A stretch of DNA of 8,867 nt, from assembly GCA_041747755.1 (NCBI GenBank), contig JBGTEN010000018.1:1-8867 (forward strand), written 5' to 3'. This stretch comes from Aurantibrevibacter sp041747755 (GTDB lineage Bacteria > Bacteroidota > Bacteroidia > Flavobacteriales > Flavobacteriaceae). The notes beneath the pieces are model-generated. The model saw only the letters and a program-made list of their open reading frames with translations. It was not told where the DNA came from and ran no database searches. This document shows, piece after piece, positions 1-6,141 of this stretch (positions within the stretch are counted from its first letter, which is position 1; each line of letters starts with the position of its first letter). Both the position numbers and the translations under genes were made by a program.

Positions 1-32
1 AGCAACGAACAAACATCAACAAAACAATGTCA

Positions 33-121
33 GTTCGATGTCCCGCCATTTGCGGGACGTACTTGTCCGCCGCAGGAGGATCGAGAACGGCTTGTGGGTT
101 CCATTTCTGAATCGTTCTCGA
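33..121. repeat. Compound palindromic (REP/BIME-like) intergenic element
   Basis: Three stem-loops lie side by side. A perfect 7-bp stem GTCCCGC/GCGGGAC (40-46 with 52-58) has a 5-base loop and extends by an A-T pair and a G.T pair. A short GC-rich stem TCCGCC/GGAGGA (66-71 with 75-80) has one G.A mismatch and a 3-base loop. A perfect 8-bp stem CGAGAACG/CGTTCTCG (82-89 with 113-120) has a 23-base loop. CGAT (36-39) can also pair with ATCG (80-83), enclosing the first two stems in a branched fold. The GC content is well above the surroundings. From memory, flavobacterial genomes carry dispersed intergenic palindromes with TTCGA...TCGAGAAC arms, and this looks like an interrupted relative. The pairings are directly visible; membership of a dispersed family is inferred. 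Confidence 0.55.
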
Positions 122-130
122 ATCAAATCA

Positions 131-150
131 ATCAACGAACAACGAACAAC
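131..150 (+). repeat. CAACGAACAAC-type simple repeat, copy 1
   Basis: Overlapping copies of a CAACGAACAAC unit lie just after the compound palindrome. A degenerate copy (GCAACGAACAAAC) starts the window at position 2, and two more perfect copies occur at 601-626. Repeats of this composition are, as I recall, common between genes in flavobacteria and have no known function. Nothing suggests coding. Confidence 0.6.
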
Positions 151-155
151 CAAAA

Positions 156-187
156 AAAGGTTTCAGGTTTGAAAGGTTTCAGGTTTG
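156..187 (+). repeat. Two-copy 16-bp tandem repeat
   Basis: AAAGGTTTCAGGTTTG occurs twice in perfect tandem (156-171 and 172-187). Each unit itself contains a GGTTT near-duplication. It sits between the CAACGAACAAC array and the structured stretch that follows. Perfect identity suggests recent slippage or duplication. No function is evident. Confidence 0.75.
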
Positions 188-189
188 AA

Positions 190-434
190 TTTGTATTTGA
201 TTTTTGAGAGATTTATTTTTAACCTGAGTTCGGTCTAAGAATCCTAATATTGACTCAGGTTCTAAGCCCTTTTCCGCGAGAATAGTCTGAGCAAAGCTCT
301 GAGATTCAGGAGCGACGAAAACTCGGAGCGACGCAGAGTTTGCCAGACGGTTTTCAGCTTTGGCTGAAAAATTCCTACGGAAAAGTGTCCTTTTCTTTGT
401 TTCGTTTCTTTTGGACAAGCAAAAGAAATGAAAG
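190..434 (-). other. Stem-loop-rich intergenic element, possible structured RNA or dispersed repeat
   Basis: Four inverted repeats fall within 245 bases: AACCTGAGT/ACTCAGGTT (221-229 with 253-261), AAACTC/GAGTTT (319-324 with 336-341), TTTTCAGC/GCTGAAAA (351-358 with 363-370, 4-base loop), and a 14-bp arm pair with one G.T (400-413 with 420-433, 6-base loop). A 9-bp direct repeat GGAGCGACG occurs at 309-317 and 325-333. The minus strand is open for 79 codons (418-179), and its predicted peptide is basic and low in hydrophobic residues, with no domain I recognise. I recall near-identical text between genes in other flavobacteria, so a repeat or structured RNA is more likely than a protein. The strand assignment is tentative. 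Confidence 0.4.
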
Positions 435-674
435 TAGAAAATTAAAAAACTTAAAAAACAAATAACGTATTGAAAATCAGGTTTTTAATTATTATGTTAA
501 TTTTGATTTATATCGAACTCACGTTTTTAGCTTTTTTATTCTTGCGCTTATTTCCTGTTTATCTTTAACAGGCGATATCCAAATAAACCAGATAGTACCA
601 TCAACGAACAACGGTCAACGAACAACTAAAAAAAAATAAGTAACTTTAAATCCAGTCAAGAAACTGTAATTTTA
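435..674. other. AT-rich gene-free stretch with one hairpin and a second repeat array
   Basis: No reading frame here is credible. A 6-bp stem CCTGTT/AACAGG (554-559 with 567-572) has a 7-base loop and lacks the T-run expected of a terminator. Two perfect copies of TCAACGAACAAC (601-612, 615-626) repeat the motif seen at 131-150 and are followed by an A-run. TAACTTTA (641-648) differs by one base from the TAnnTTTG promoter element and is the only candidate -7 site ahead of the acetyltransferase gene. No Shine-Dalgarno sequence precedes the ATG at 675. Confidence 0.5.
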
Positions 675-1136
675 ATGAATACCCCTACCAAGAACATCCT
701 AAACATAAAATTAATCACCGCCGAAGAAACCTATGCCGTACGGCATCCGGTATTACGGGAAGGGAAACCTTTGGATTCCTGTGCATTTGATGGGGACCAT
801 TTAGAGACAACCTTTCATATTGGGTATTTTGACGATGGCAATTTAATTGGGGTAGCGTCGTTTTTAAAGAATGACCATGCCGTGCATAACTTTACCAATG
901 CCGGACAACTGAGGGGTATGGCTGTGATGCAAGGAAATCAAGGAAGAGGAATTGGAAAAGCATTGGTTTCTTTTGGAGAAACGCTTTTACGGGAAAAGTA
1001 CCTGGATTATGTTTGGATGAATGCCCGGGAAATTGCAGTTCCTTTTTATGATAGCTGCGGCTATAAAAAAATTGGTCCTGTTTTTGACATTGCAAAAGTT
1101 GGAAATCATTATGTGATGTATAAAGAATTAAAGTAA
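675..1136 (+). CDS. GNAT-family N-acetyltransferase
   Basis: This 153-residue protein is a single GNAT domain, the usual length for the family. The acetyl-CoA pyrophosphate loop is visible as Q89-G-R-G-I-G94, preceded by the beta-strand segment LRGMAV (79-84). The C-terminal part has the N116-A-R...F124-Y125...C128-G-Y130 pattern typical of GNAT motif B, with a Tyr in the usual place of the general acid. Enzymes of this fold move an acetyl group from acetyl-CoA to an amine. The substrate cannot be read from the sequence; small-molecule or protein amines are both possible. There is no signal peptide, so it should be cytoplasmic. It ends four bases before the M15 peptidase gene, so the two are probably cotranscribed. 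The ATG at 675 is the first in frame and leaves a complete N-terminal strand. Confidence 0.88.
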   Translation: MNTPTKNILNIKLITAEETYAVRHPVLREGKPLDSCAFDGDHLETTFHIGYFDDGNLIGVASFLKNDHAVHNFTNAGQLRGMAVMQGNQGRGIGKALVSFGETLLREKYLDYVWMNAREIAVPFYDSCGYKKIGPVFDIAKVGNHYVMYKELK

Positions 1137-1140
1137 TTCC

Positions 1141-1875
1141 ATGGAAAGAAGATCCTTTATTAAAAAAAGTAGTATTTCGGGATTGGCACTTACGCTTGTA
1201 CCCGGTATGGTAATTCCTCATCAGGAACCCTATTCCACAGAAGAACTTATGGGAAAGGCAAATATTGATCTTTTTGGTAAAGACATCAATTTGCGTGAAA
1301 CGGCTCACGACGCTTTTTTAGAAATGAAAAAAGCCGCCTATAGCGATGGTTTCAATATTAAAATTGTAAGTAGTTACAGAGATTTTAATAGACAGGAGGC
1401 CATTTGGGAACGAAAGTATTTGGAGTATACCGAAGAAAAAAATTTATCTCCCTTAAAAGCTATTGACAAAATAATAGAATACTCCACCATCCCCGGTACC
1501 AGTAGGCATCATTGGGGCACCGATTTTGACATCATAGATGGTTACCCCAAAACCAAGGGTGATGTGTTGGTACCGGAAAAATTTGAAGCCGGTGGTCCAT
1601 TTGAAAGCTTTAAAAAGTGGATGGACGAGAATTCTAAAAAATTCGATTATTATTTGGTGTATACTAAAAACTCCAGAAGACGTGGATTTAAATATGAGCC
1701 ATGGCACTACAGTTACGCCCCGCTCTCTGTACCCATGCTTACCGCCTTCCGTAAAAAGAACCTTTTACAGTTACTTCAAAAGGAAGATTTTTTAGGCTCA
1801 GAGCATTTTACCTCAGGTTTTTTAAGGACCTATATCACTGATAATATTTTGGATATAAATCCCGCTCTTCTATAA
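1141..1875 (+). CDS. M15-family D-alanyl-D-alanine carboxypeptidase (VanY-like), exported
   Basis: The 244-residue protein starts with a Tat-type signal: R3-R-S-F-I-K-K followed by a short hydrophobic stretch (about 12-25), so folded export to the periplasm is likely. The catalytic domain carries the M15B signature S121-R-H-H-W-G-T-D-F-D130, where H123 and D130 fit as zinc ligands. E186-P-W-H189 supplies the general base and the third ligand. SYRDFNRQ (78-85) matches the conserved segment that orders the substrate pocket. The family trims peptidoglycan stem peptides by cleaving terminal D-Ala-D-Ala bonds; some members are endopeptidases instead. All metal ligands are present, so activity is expected. 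It lies four bases after the acetyltransferase gene and 42 bases before the M48 gene. Vancomycin resistance should not be inferred, because no VanS, VanR or ligase gene is nearby. Confidence 0.9.
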   Translation: MERRSFIKKSSISGLALTLVPGMVIPHQEPYSTEELMGKANIDLFGKDINLRETAHDAFLEMKKAAYSDGFNIKIVSSYRDFNRQEAIWERKYLEYTEEKNLSPLKAIDKIIEYSTIPGTSRHHWGTDFDIIDGYPKTKGDVLVPEKFEAGGPFESFKKWMDENSKKFDYYLVYTKNSRRRGFKYEPWHYSYAPLSVPMLTAFRKKNLLQLLQKEDFLGSEHFTSGFLRTYITDNILDINPALL

Positions 1876-1917
1876 GATTTTTTCCTAACTTGTTTCTATA
1901 AACACACGCGTTGTGCC

Positions 1918-2685
1918 ATGAATAGAGGCAACTGGAAAATTCGCATTTTTATAGGCTTGGCCATAGTGGCATTTGCCTTTGTTCAGCGCTGTAGTAATAG
2001 CGAGAAAAACCCTTATACAGGACGGGTTCAGAACATAAACATGACCGCGGAACAAGAAATTGCCATAGGGCTGCAAAGTACGCCGGAAATTGCACAACAA
2101 TACGGAGGTTTGTATCCGGACCGTCGCTTACAAGCTTATGTAGATGGAATTGGCAGTAAGCTAATCAATAACAGCATAGCAAGAGAAACACCCTATACCT
2201 ATGATTTTCATTTGCTGGCAGATGAACGCACCATAAACGCCTTTGCATTGCCAGGCGGACAAATATTTATTACCTATGCACTTTTTTCTCAATTGAATGA
2301 GGCACAATTAGCCGGGGTTTTGGGTCATGAAATAGGCCATGTCATAGGAAGACATTCGGCGGAAAGAATTGCCGAGGGCAGCTTTTGGCAAACCGTTACT
2401 ATGGGGGCGTCTGTAGGAGCAGATGCGGGAAATATTGTAGGTAGTATTGGGCAAAATACCTTATTAAAAAATGGCAGAGGAGATGAGTTAGAGAGTGATG
2501 ACCTAGGAGTGTTGTTTATGCTCAAATCCGGCTACGACCCCTACGAACTGATACAAGTGATGGAAATCTTAAAAGCGGCCGGTGGACCAAACCGTGTTCT
2601 GGAGTTTCAAAGCACACATCCTGACCCTGAAAATCGAAAAGAAAAAATAAAAGAAGCTATAATAAAGTATAAGGGCGGTGAATAG
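1918..2685 (+). CDS. M48-family zinc metallopeptidase, membrane anchored
   Basis: The 255-residue protein has one hydrophobic segment (about 8-22), followed by Cys25 and then a soluble domain. The zinc-protease motif is H137-E-I-G-H141 within LGHEIGHVIGRHSAERI, and the third ligand is E192 in GDELESDDLG, which is the M48 (Ste24/HtpX/BepA-like) arrangement. Unlike HtpX or Ste24 it has no multiple membrane spans, so it resembles the short periplasmic M48C type related to BepA and LoiP, usually linked to envelope protein quality control. The context VQRC at 22-25 is a poor lipobox, because Arg sits at -1. Either it is an uncleaved anchor or the lipoprotein signal is atypical. The ATG at 1918 gives the basic N-terminus expected before the anchor. 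It follows the M15 gene on the same strand, so both products act on the envelope. Confidence 0.9.
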   Translation: MNRGNWKIRIFIGLAIVAFAFVQRCSNSEKNPYTGRVQNINMTAEQEIAIGLQSTPEIAQQYGGLYPDRRLQAYVDGIGSKLINNSIARETPYTYDFHLLADERTINAFALPGGQIFITYALFSQLNEAQLAGVLGHEIGHVIGRHSAERIAEGSFWQTVTMGASVGADAGNIVGSIGQNTLLKNGRGDELESDDLGVLFMLKSGYDPYELIQVMEILKAAGGPNRVLEFQSTHPDPENRKEKIKEAIIKYKGGE

Positions 2686-2728
2686 TGTTAATTATCGATA
2701 CTTTAAAGAAGTTTTATATTATTTTATT

Positions 2729-2736
2729 TATATTTG
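2729..2736 (+). promoter_or_regulatory. Bacteroidota -7 promoter element (TATATTTG)
   Basis: TATATTTG is an exact match to the TAnnTTTG -7 consensus of Bacteroidota housekeeping promoters. The -33 TTTG partner is weak: TTTA at 2702-2705 is the nearest candidate, and its spacing is somewhat long. Transcription would start near 2742, giving a leader of roughly 70 bases for the small gene at 2811. The element lies in the non-coding gap after the M48 gene, which suggests that the small gene is transcribed independently. Confidence 0.55.
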
Positions 2737-2810
2737 GAATTCCCATTAAATCTTTCTGTACCTAAATTTATCTCTTATTGCTTTGCGTATAAGAACCTAA
2801 ACAGAACTAT

Positions 2811-2978
2811 ATGGGAGCACTAGTACACTTTAAATCTATTTACGACGAGGCTTTTGATGATTGCAAACCCGGAATTGTGGTAATCTTATTAAAAATTTAC
2901 TCAGTTTTTTGTGTTATGTTATTGTTCATGGCGATGTATGCATTTTTTTACAGAGCTTTTACGGGATTTCGTTTTTAA
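2811..2978 (+). CDS. Small single-span membrane protein (resembles DUF6747)
   Basis: This 55-codon frame runs from ATG at 2811 to TAA at 2976-2978. The product has an amphipathic N-terminus (MGALVHFKSIYDEAFDD), a short linker with C18-K-P, and a strongly hydrophobic span (about 22-46) ending in Y47-R-A-F-T-G-F-R-F55. That aromatic and glycine-rich tail with a YRxxTGF core is what I remember of DUF6747, a flavobacterial family of about 55 residues with unknown function. Three things support a real gene: an exact TAnnTTTG element 75 bases upstream, a terminator downstream, and the clean layout of helix, span and tail. Its role is unknown. It may be an inner-membrane peptide that binds a larger partner. 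The family match is from memory. Confidence 0.68.
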   Translation: MGALVHFKSIYDEAFDDCKPGIVVILLKIYSVFCVMLLFMAMYAFFYRAFTGFRF

Positions 2979-3038
2979 TCATTTTCTACACACTGATAAC
3001 CGATATTTCAGAACACCAACTAAACATGTATACTGAAG

Positions 3039-3070
3039 AAAATCCCGATGGAAATTCCACCGGGATTTTT
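3039..3070. terminator. Bidirectional intrinsic terminator between convergent genes
   Basis: AAAATCCCG/CGGGATTTT arms (3039-3047 with 3061-3069) continue inward as TGGA/TCCA (3049-3052 with 3056-3059), with one A.C mismatch between them. A five-T run follows at 3066-3070, and the A-run at 3039-3042 gives a U-run when read from the other strand. The hairpin lies between the stop of the small plus-strand gene (2978) and the stop of the minus-strand ankyrin gene (3095), so it can serve both. Confidence 0.85.
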
Positions 3071-3094
3071 CGTTTTCTGATTGATGATTGTGAA

Positions 3095-3490
3095 TTATTT
3101 TTTGCGATTTTTTTCAATAACCTCTAAAGCGTCTTTTGCATTGGAAAGCTGGGCATACTCTTTTATAGTTCGGCCCTTGTCACATTTTAAAGAAAGATTA
3201 GCTCCGTTCTCAATAAGTAGCTCAAGTATCTCAGCCTGATTGTAACGGGCAGCAAAAATAGCAGGGGTCATCCCCAACGATTTCTGATTTACATTTTCTC
3301 CAAGTGCTATTAAACTTTTTACAGTAGCAATGTCTCCTTGCATTATTGCTTTACAAAAAGAATTGATTCCTTCAACTACGGGCAGTGCAGTTGTGTTGGT
3401 TGTTTCTAAATTGTTTCCGTTGGTTTTGGCATCAACGCCTGTAACTGCAAGCACGAGCGCTGCAGCTACCAATACGATAGTTTTTTTCAT
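3095..3490 (-). CDS. Small exported ankyrin-repeat protein
   Basis: The 131-residue protein begins with a clear Sec signal: K2-K3, a hydrophobic core (about 4-18) and a probable cleavage after V19-D-A21. After a Thr/Asn-rich linker (22-40), residues 43-130 form about three ankyrin units. The most canonical is G73-M-T-P-A-I-F-A-A-R-Y-N-Q-A-E-I-L-E-L-L-I-E-N-G-A97, flanked by units starting near N43 and G106. Ankyrin repeats bind proteins and give no catalytic activity, so this is probably a periplasmic binding or inhibitory protein with an unknown partner. The gene is divergent from gpmI across 190 bases and convergent with the small membrane-protein gene. A perfect 12-bp palindrome TATTAATTAATA (3515-3526) lies 25 bases upstream of the ATG. 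No -7 consensus is obvious on this strand. Confidence 0.85.
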   Translation of the reverse strand: MKKTIVLVAAALVLAVTGVDAKTNGNNLETTNTTALPVVEGINSFCKAIMQGDIATVKSLIALGENVNQKSLGMTPAIFAARYNQAEILELLIENGANLSLKCDKGRTIKEYAQLSNAKDALEVIEKNRKK

Positions 3491-3652
3491 GATGAATTTG
3501 TTTATTGATTGTTGTATTAATTAATAGACTCCCTCCTTCCCGTTTTGTTTCACCATTTGGCGTTAAATAACACAACTTTAACATTTTGTTGATTTCCCTA
3601 AAATGCAAGGAAAAAGAAAACATAAATTTTAGCTATACTTCGCAAATCGTCC

Positions 3653-3660
3653 TACTTTTG
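3653..3660 (+). promoter_or_regulatory. gpmI -7 promoter element (TACTTTTG)
   Basis: TACTTTTG matches TAnnTTTG exactly and lies 20 bases before the gpmI ATG at 3681. TTTTAG at 3627-3632 is a weak -33 candidate with roughly 22 bases of spacing. The expected start near 3666 would leave a leader of about 15 bases. Confidence 0.65.
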
Positions 3661-3680
3661 CACTAGCAACCAGTTATAAC

Positions 3681-5198
3681 ATGAACAAAAAAGTACTCTT
3701 AATGATTTTGGACGGTTGGGGAAAATCTCCCGATCCCAAAATCTCTGCCGTAGACAATGCGAATACCCCTTTTATAGATTCGCTTTACAAAAATTATCCC
3801 AATGCCAATCTGTTAACAGACGGCATGAATGTAGGCCTTCCGGAAGGACAAATGGGCAATAGCGAAGTTGGCCATATGAATTTAGGCGCAGGGCGAATTA
3901 TTTATCAGGATTTAGCAAAAATAAATCTAGCTGTTACCGAAAATACCCTTAAGGATGAAAAAGTGCTGAAAGATGCCTTTTTGCATGCTAAAACACATAA
4001 CAAAGCAGTACACTTTTTGGGGCTTTACAGTGATGGAGGTGTTCATAGTCACGTTTCGCACCTTAAAGGTTTAATTGAGGCCAGCGAAAATTATGGGTTG
4101 GAAAAGGTCTTTATCCATGCCTTTACCGATGGCCGCGATGTAGATCCAAAAAGTGGAAAGGGTTTTTTAGTAGATTTAAACGTTTTCTGCTCCGGTAAAA
4201 AAGCGAAACCAGCCACGGTAATTGGCAGGTATTACGCCATGGATAGGGACAAACGTTGGGAGCGCGTTAAACTAGCTTATGATCTTTTAGTTCACAATAT
4301 TGGAGAAAAGACCACTAATATAGCCGAAGCTATCCAAGAAAATTATGATGATGGTATTACGGACGAATTTATAAAACCCATTGTTATCACCGATGCAGAA
4401 GGAGAGCCATTGGCAAAAATAAAAGAAGATGACGTGGTAATCTTCTTTAACTTTAGGACTGATCGGGGCAGAGAACTTACACAGGTTTTAAACCAAGAAG
4501 ATTTTCATGAACAAAACATGCACAAATTAAACCTGTATTACGTTACTATGACCAACTATGATGATTCCTTCACAGGGGTTCATGTGGTTTATGATAAGGA
4601 TAATATTCAGGAGACCTTGGGGGAAGTGCTTTCCAAAGCAGGTAAAAAGCAAATCCGTATAGCAGAGACCGAAAAATATCCTCATGTTACATTTTTCTTT
4701 AACGGTGGAAGAGAAATACCTTTTGATGGGGAACAGCGAATCCTTTGTCCATCCCCAAAAGTAGCCACCTATGATTTAAAACCCGAAATGAGTGCTTATG
4801 AGATACGCGATGCCATCATCCCCGAATTGGAAAAAGGAGAAGTTGATTTTGTTTGTCTGAATTTTGCTAATCCTGATATGGTGGGTCATACCGGCGATAT
4901 GAATGCTGCTATCAAAGCGTGTGAAACTGTAGACAGTTGCGCACAGGCTGTAATAACAACCGCTTTAAACAACGGATATACTACCCTAGTCATTGCGGAT
5001 CATGGAAATTGTGAGACTATGATTAACCCGGACGGCAGCCCAAATACTGCGCATACCACAAATCCGGTGCCCTTAATTGTGGTAGATCCTGATATAAAAG
5101 AAATTAAAGATGGTGTTTTGGCAGATATAGCTCCGACAATTTTAAAACTTTTGGGTGTACCGCAACCATCGGTTATGACCCGATTTCCTTTGATATAA
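3681..5198 (+). CDS. gpmI: 2,3-bisphosphoglycerate-independent phosphoglycerate mutase
   Basis: The enzyme interconverts 3- and 2-phosphoglycerate in cytoplasmic glycolysis and gluconeogenesis through a phosphoserine intermediate, using two Mn2+ ions. At 505 residues it has the family's normal length. The N-terminal LDGWG (10-14) supplies metal ligand D11, and the nucleophile is S61 in GQMGNSEVGH. The inserted phosphotransferase domain carries GGVHSH (around H122), D150-G-R-D153 and the RTDRGRE arginine cluster. The C-terminal phosphatase-like domain returns with D399-M-V-G-H403, A-D440-H441-G-N and H458, which complete the two metal sites. All key residues are present. It has its own promoter and is followed by an inverted repeat before map. 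The ATG at 3681 fits the standard start just ahead of the first beta strand. Confidence 0.97.
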   Translation: MNKKVLLMILDGWGKSPDPKISAVDNANTPFIDSLYKNYPNANLLTDGMNVGLPEGQMGNSEVGHMNLGAGRIIYQDLAKINLAVTENTLKDEKVLKDAFLHAKTHNKAVHFLGLYSDGGVHSHVSHLKGLIEASENYGLEKVFIHAFTDGRDVDPKSGKGFLVDLNVFCSGKKAKPATVIGRYYAMDRDKRWERVKLAYDLLVHNIGEKTTNIAEAIQENYDDGITDEFIKPIVITDAEGEPLAKIKEDDVVIFFNFRTDRGRELTQVLNQEDFHEQNMHKLNLYYVTMTNYDDSFTGVHVVYDKDNIQETLGEVLSKAGKKQIRIAETEKYPHVTFFFNGGREIPFDGEQRILCPSPKVATYDLKPEMSAYEIRDAIIPELEKGEVDFVCLNFANPDMVGHTGDMNAAIKACETVDSCAQAVITTALNNGYTTLVIADHGNCETMINPDGSPNTAHTTNPVPLIVVDPDIKEIKDGVLADIAPTILKLLGVPQPSVMTRFPLI

Positions 5199-5208
5199 AA
5201 CAATACTG

Positions 5209-5241
5209 TTACTTTAAAGCATTCTTTTCGTTTTAAAGTAA
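5209..5241 (+). terminator. AT-rich inverted repeat between gpmI and map (weak terminator or operator)
   Basis: TTACTTTAAA (5209-5218) and TTTAAAGTAA (5232-5241) are a perfect 10-bp inverted repeat around a 13-base loop. A T-rich stretch (TCTTTTATCTTT) follows, so it could end gpmI transcription, but the stem holds only two G-C pairs and the loop is large. The right arm also occupies the -33 to -7 spacer of the map promoter, so a dimeric repressor site is an alternative. The symmetry is certain; the role is not. Confidence 0.5.
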
Positions 5242-5246
5242 TCTTT

Positions 5247-5254
5247 TATCTTTG
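5247..5254 (+). promoter_or_regulatory. map -7 promoter element (TATCTTTG)
   Basis: TATCTTTG is an exact TAnnTTTG match, with a TTTTCG segment about 18 bases upstream (5225-5230) as a degenerate -33 element. Only five bases separate it from the map ATG, so transcription should begin at or within a base or two of the start codon. Confidence 0.65.
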
Positions 5255-5259
5255 CCACT

Positions 5260-6078
5260 ATGATTATTATTAAAACAGCCGAAGAAATAGAACTCATGCG
5301 CGAGAGTGCTCTGGTAGTTTCCAGAACTTTGGGTATGTTGGCTGCAGAAATAAAACCAGGGGTAACAGCGCTGTATTTGGATAAACTGGCCGAAGAATTT
5401 ATTAGAGATCAGCAGGCGGTACCAGGATTTCTGGGTATGTACGGTTTTCCAAATACTTTAAATATGAGTCCAAACGCTCAGGTGGTACATGGTATTCCTA
5501 CAAACGAACCACTTAAAGATGGGGATATCATATCGGTGGATTGTGGAGCTGTAAAAAATGACTATTATGGAGATCATGCCTACACTTTTGAAGTAGGTGA
5601 AGTGGACACCGAAACTAAAAAGCTACTGAGAATCACAAAGGAATCGTTGTATGCAGGTATTCGGGAGTTTAAACTAGGTAACCGTGTGGGTGATGTGGGT
5701 TACGCTATACAAACCTATTGCGAAAACCAGGGTTATGGAGTTGTTCGGGAATTGGTGGGACATGGCTTGGGGAAAAAGTTGCATGAAGGGCCTGAAATGC
5801 CTAATTACGGTAAAAGAGGTAGAGGCAAGCGATTTCTGGAAGGGATGGTAGTAGCTATAGAACCCATGATTAATATGGGAACGCACCGTATAAAACAGCT
5901 TAAGGATGGCTGGACCATTCTTACTGCTGATGGTAAACCCAGCGCACATTTTGAACATAATGTTGCCCTAGTGAATGGAAAACCGGAGTTACTTTCCACG
6001 TTTCAGTACATCTACGATGCCCTTGGGATGACAAGTGATGAGGAAGATGAATTTAGGCAGAAAAAACTACAGCTTTAA
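5260..6078 (+). CDS. map: Type I methionine aminopeptidase
   Basis: This cytoplasmic enzyme removes the initiator Met from nascent proteins. At 272 residues it is a single pita-bread domain without the zinc-finger extension found in some other MetAPs. The five metal ligands are visible: D94 (SVDCG), D105 (GDHAYTF), H168 (VGHGLGKKLHEGP), E201 (AIEPM) and E232 (FEHNVAL). H77 in VVHGIP is the expected substrate-positioning His. The acidic, Lys/Gln-rich tail (about 260-272) is not catalytic. This is a stand-alone copy next to gpmI, not the copy found in ribosomal-protein operons of many bacteria. The next gene starts 63 bases after its stop. The start at 5260 (MIIIKTAEEIELMRES) fits the family's usual N-terminus; the next Met, M13, would cut into helix 1. 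Confidence 0.96.
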   Translation: MIIIKTAEEIELMRESALVVSRTLGMLAAEIKPGVTALYLDKLAEEFIRDQQAVPGFLGMYGFPNTLNMSPNAQVVHGIPTNEPLKDGDIISVDCGAVKNDYYGDHAYTFEVGEVDTETKKLLRITKESLYAGIREFKLGNRVGDVGYAIQTYCENQGYGVVRELVGHGLGKKLHEGPEMPNYGKRGRGKRFLEGMVVAIEPMINMGTHRIKQLKDGWTILTADGKPSAHFEHNVALVNGKPELLSTFQYIYDALGMTSDEEDEFRQKKLQL

Positions 6079-6141
6079 TGTATTTTTTTACAGAACAATT
6101 TAGAGTCCTTCCGGAAGTAGTAGAGAACAAAATAGTAGTTG

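Noticed and set aside
179..418. 79-codon minus-strand open frame
   Set aside because: It coincides with the hairpin-rich element and its peptide has no recognisable domain, signal or membrane span. It is likely repeat DNA that happens to be open.
554..572. CCTGTT/AACAGG hairpin as a terminator
   Set aside because: No T-run follows on either strand and there is no gene immediately upstream.
131..626. CRISPR array
   Set aside because: The repeated CAACGAACAAC units are about 12 bases, irregularly spaced and without uniform spacers, and no cas genes are present.
892..1308. 138-codon minus-strand frame
   Set aside because: It lies antisense to the acetyltransferase and M15 genes, both of which have clear catalytic motifs; its product is Cys/His/Phe-rich shadow sequence.
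1141..1875. Vancomycin resistance function for the VanY-like peptidase
   Set aside because: The M15 motif alone is common in housekeeping cell-wall enzymes, and no van regulatory or ligase genes are nearby.
2664..2705. AAAGTAT/ATACTTT inverted repeat after the M48 gene as a terminator
   Set aside because: The arms are short and AT-rich, the loop is about 27 bases, it begins inside the coding sequence and no clear T-run follows directly.
2861..3127. 88-codon plus-strand frame
   Set aside because: It overlaps the better-supported 55-codon gene in another frame, runs through the terminator at 3039-3070 and enters the ankyrin gene on the opposite strand.
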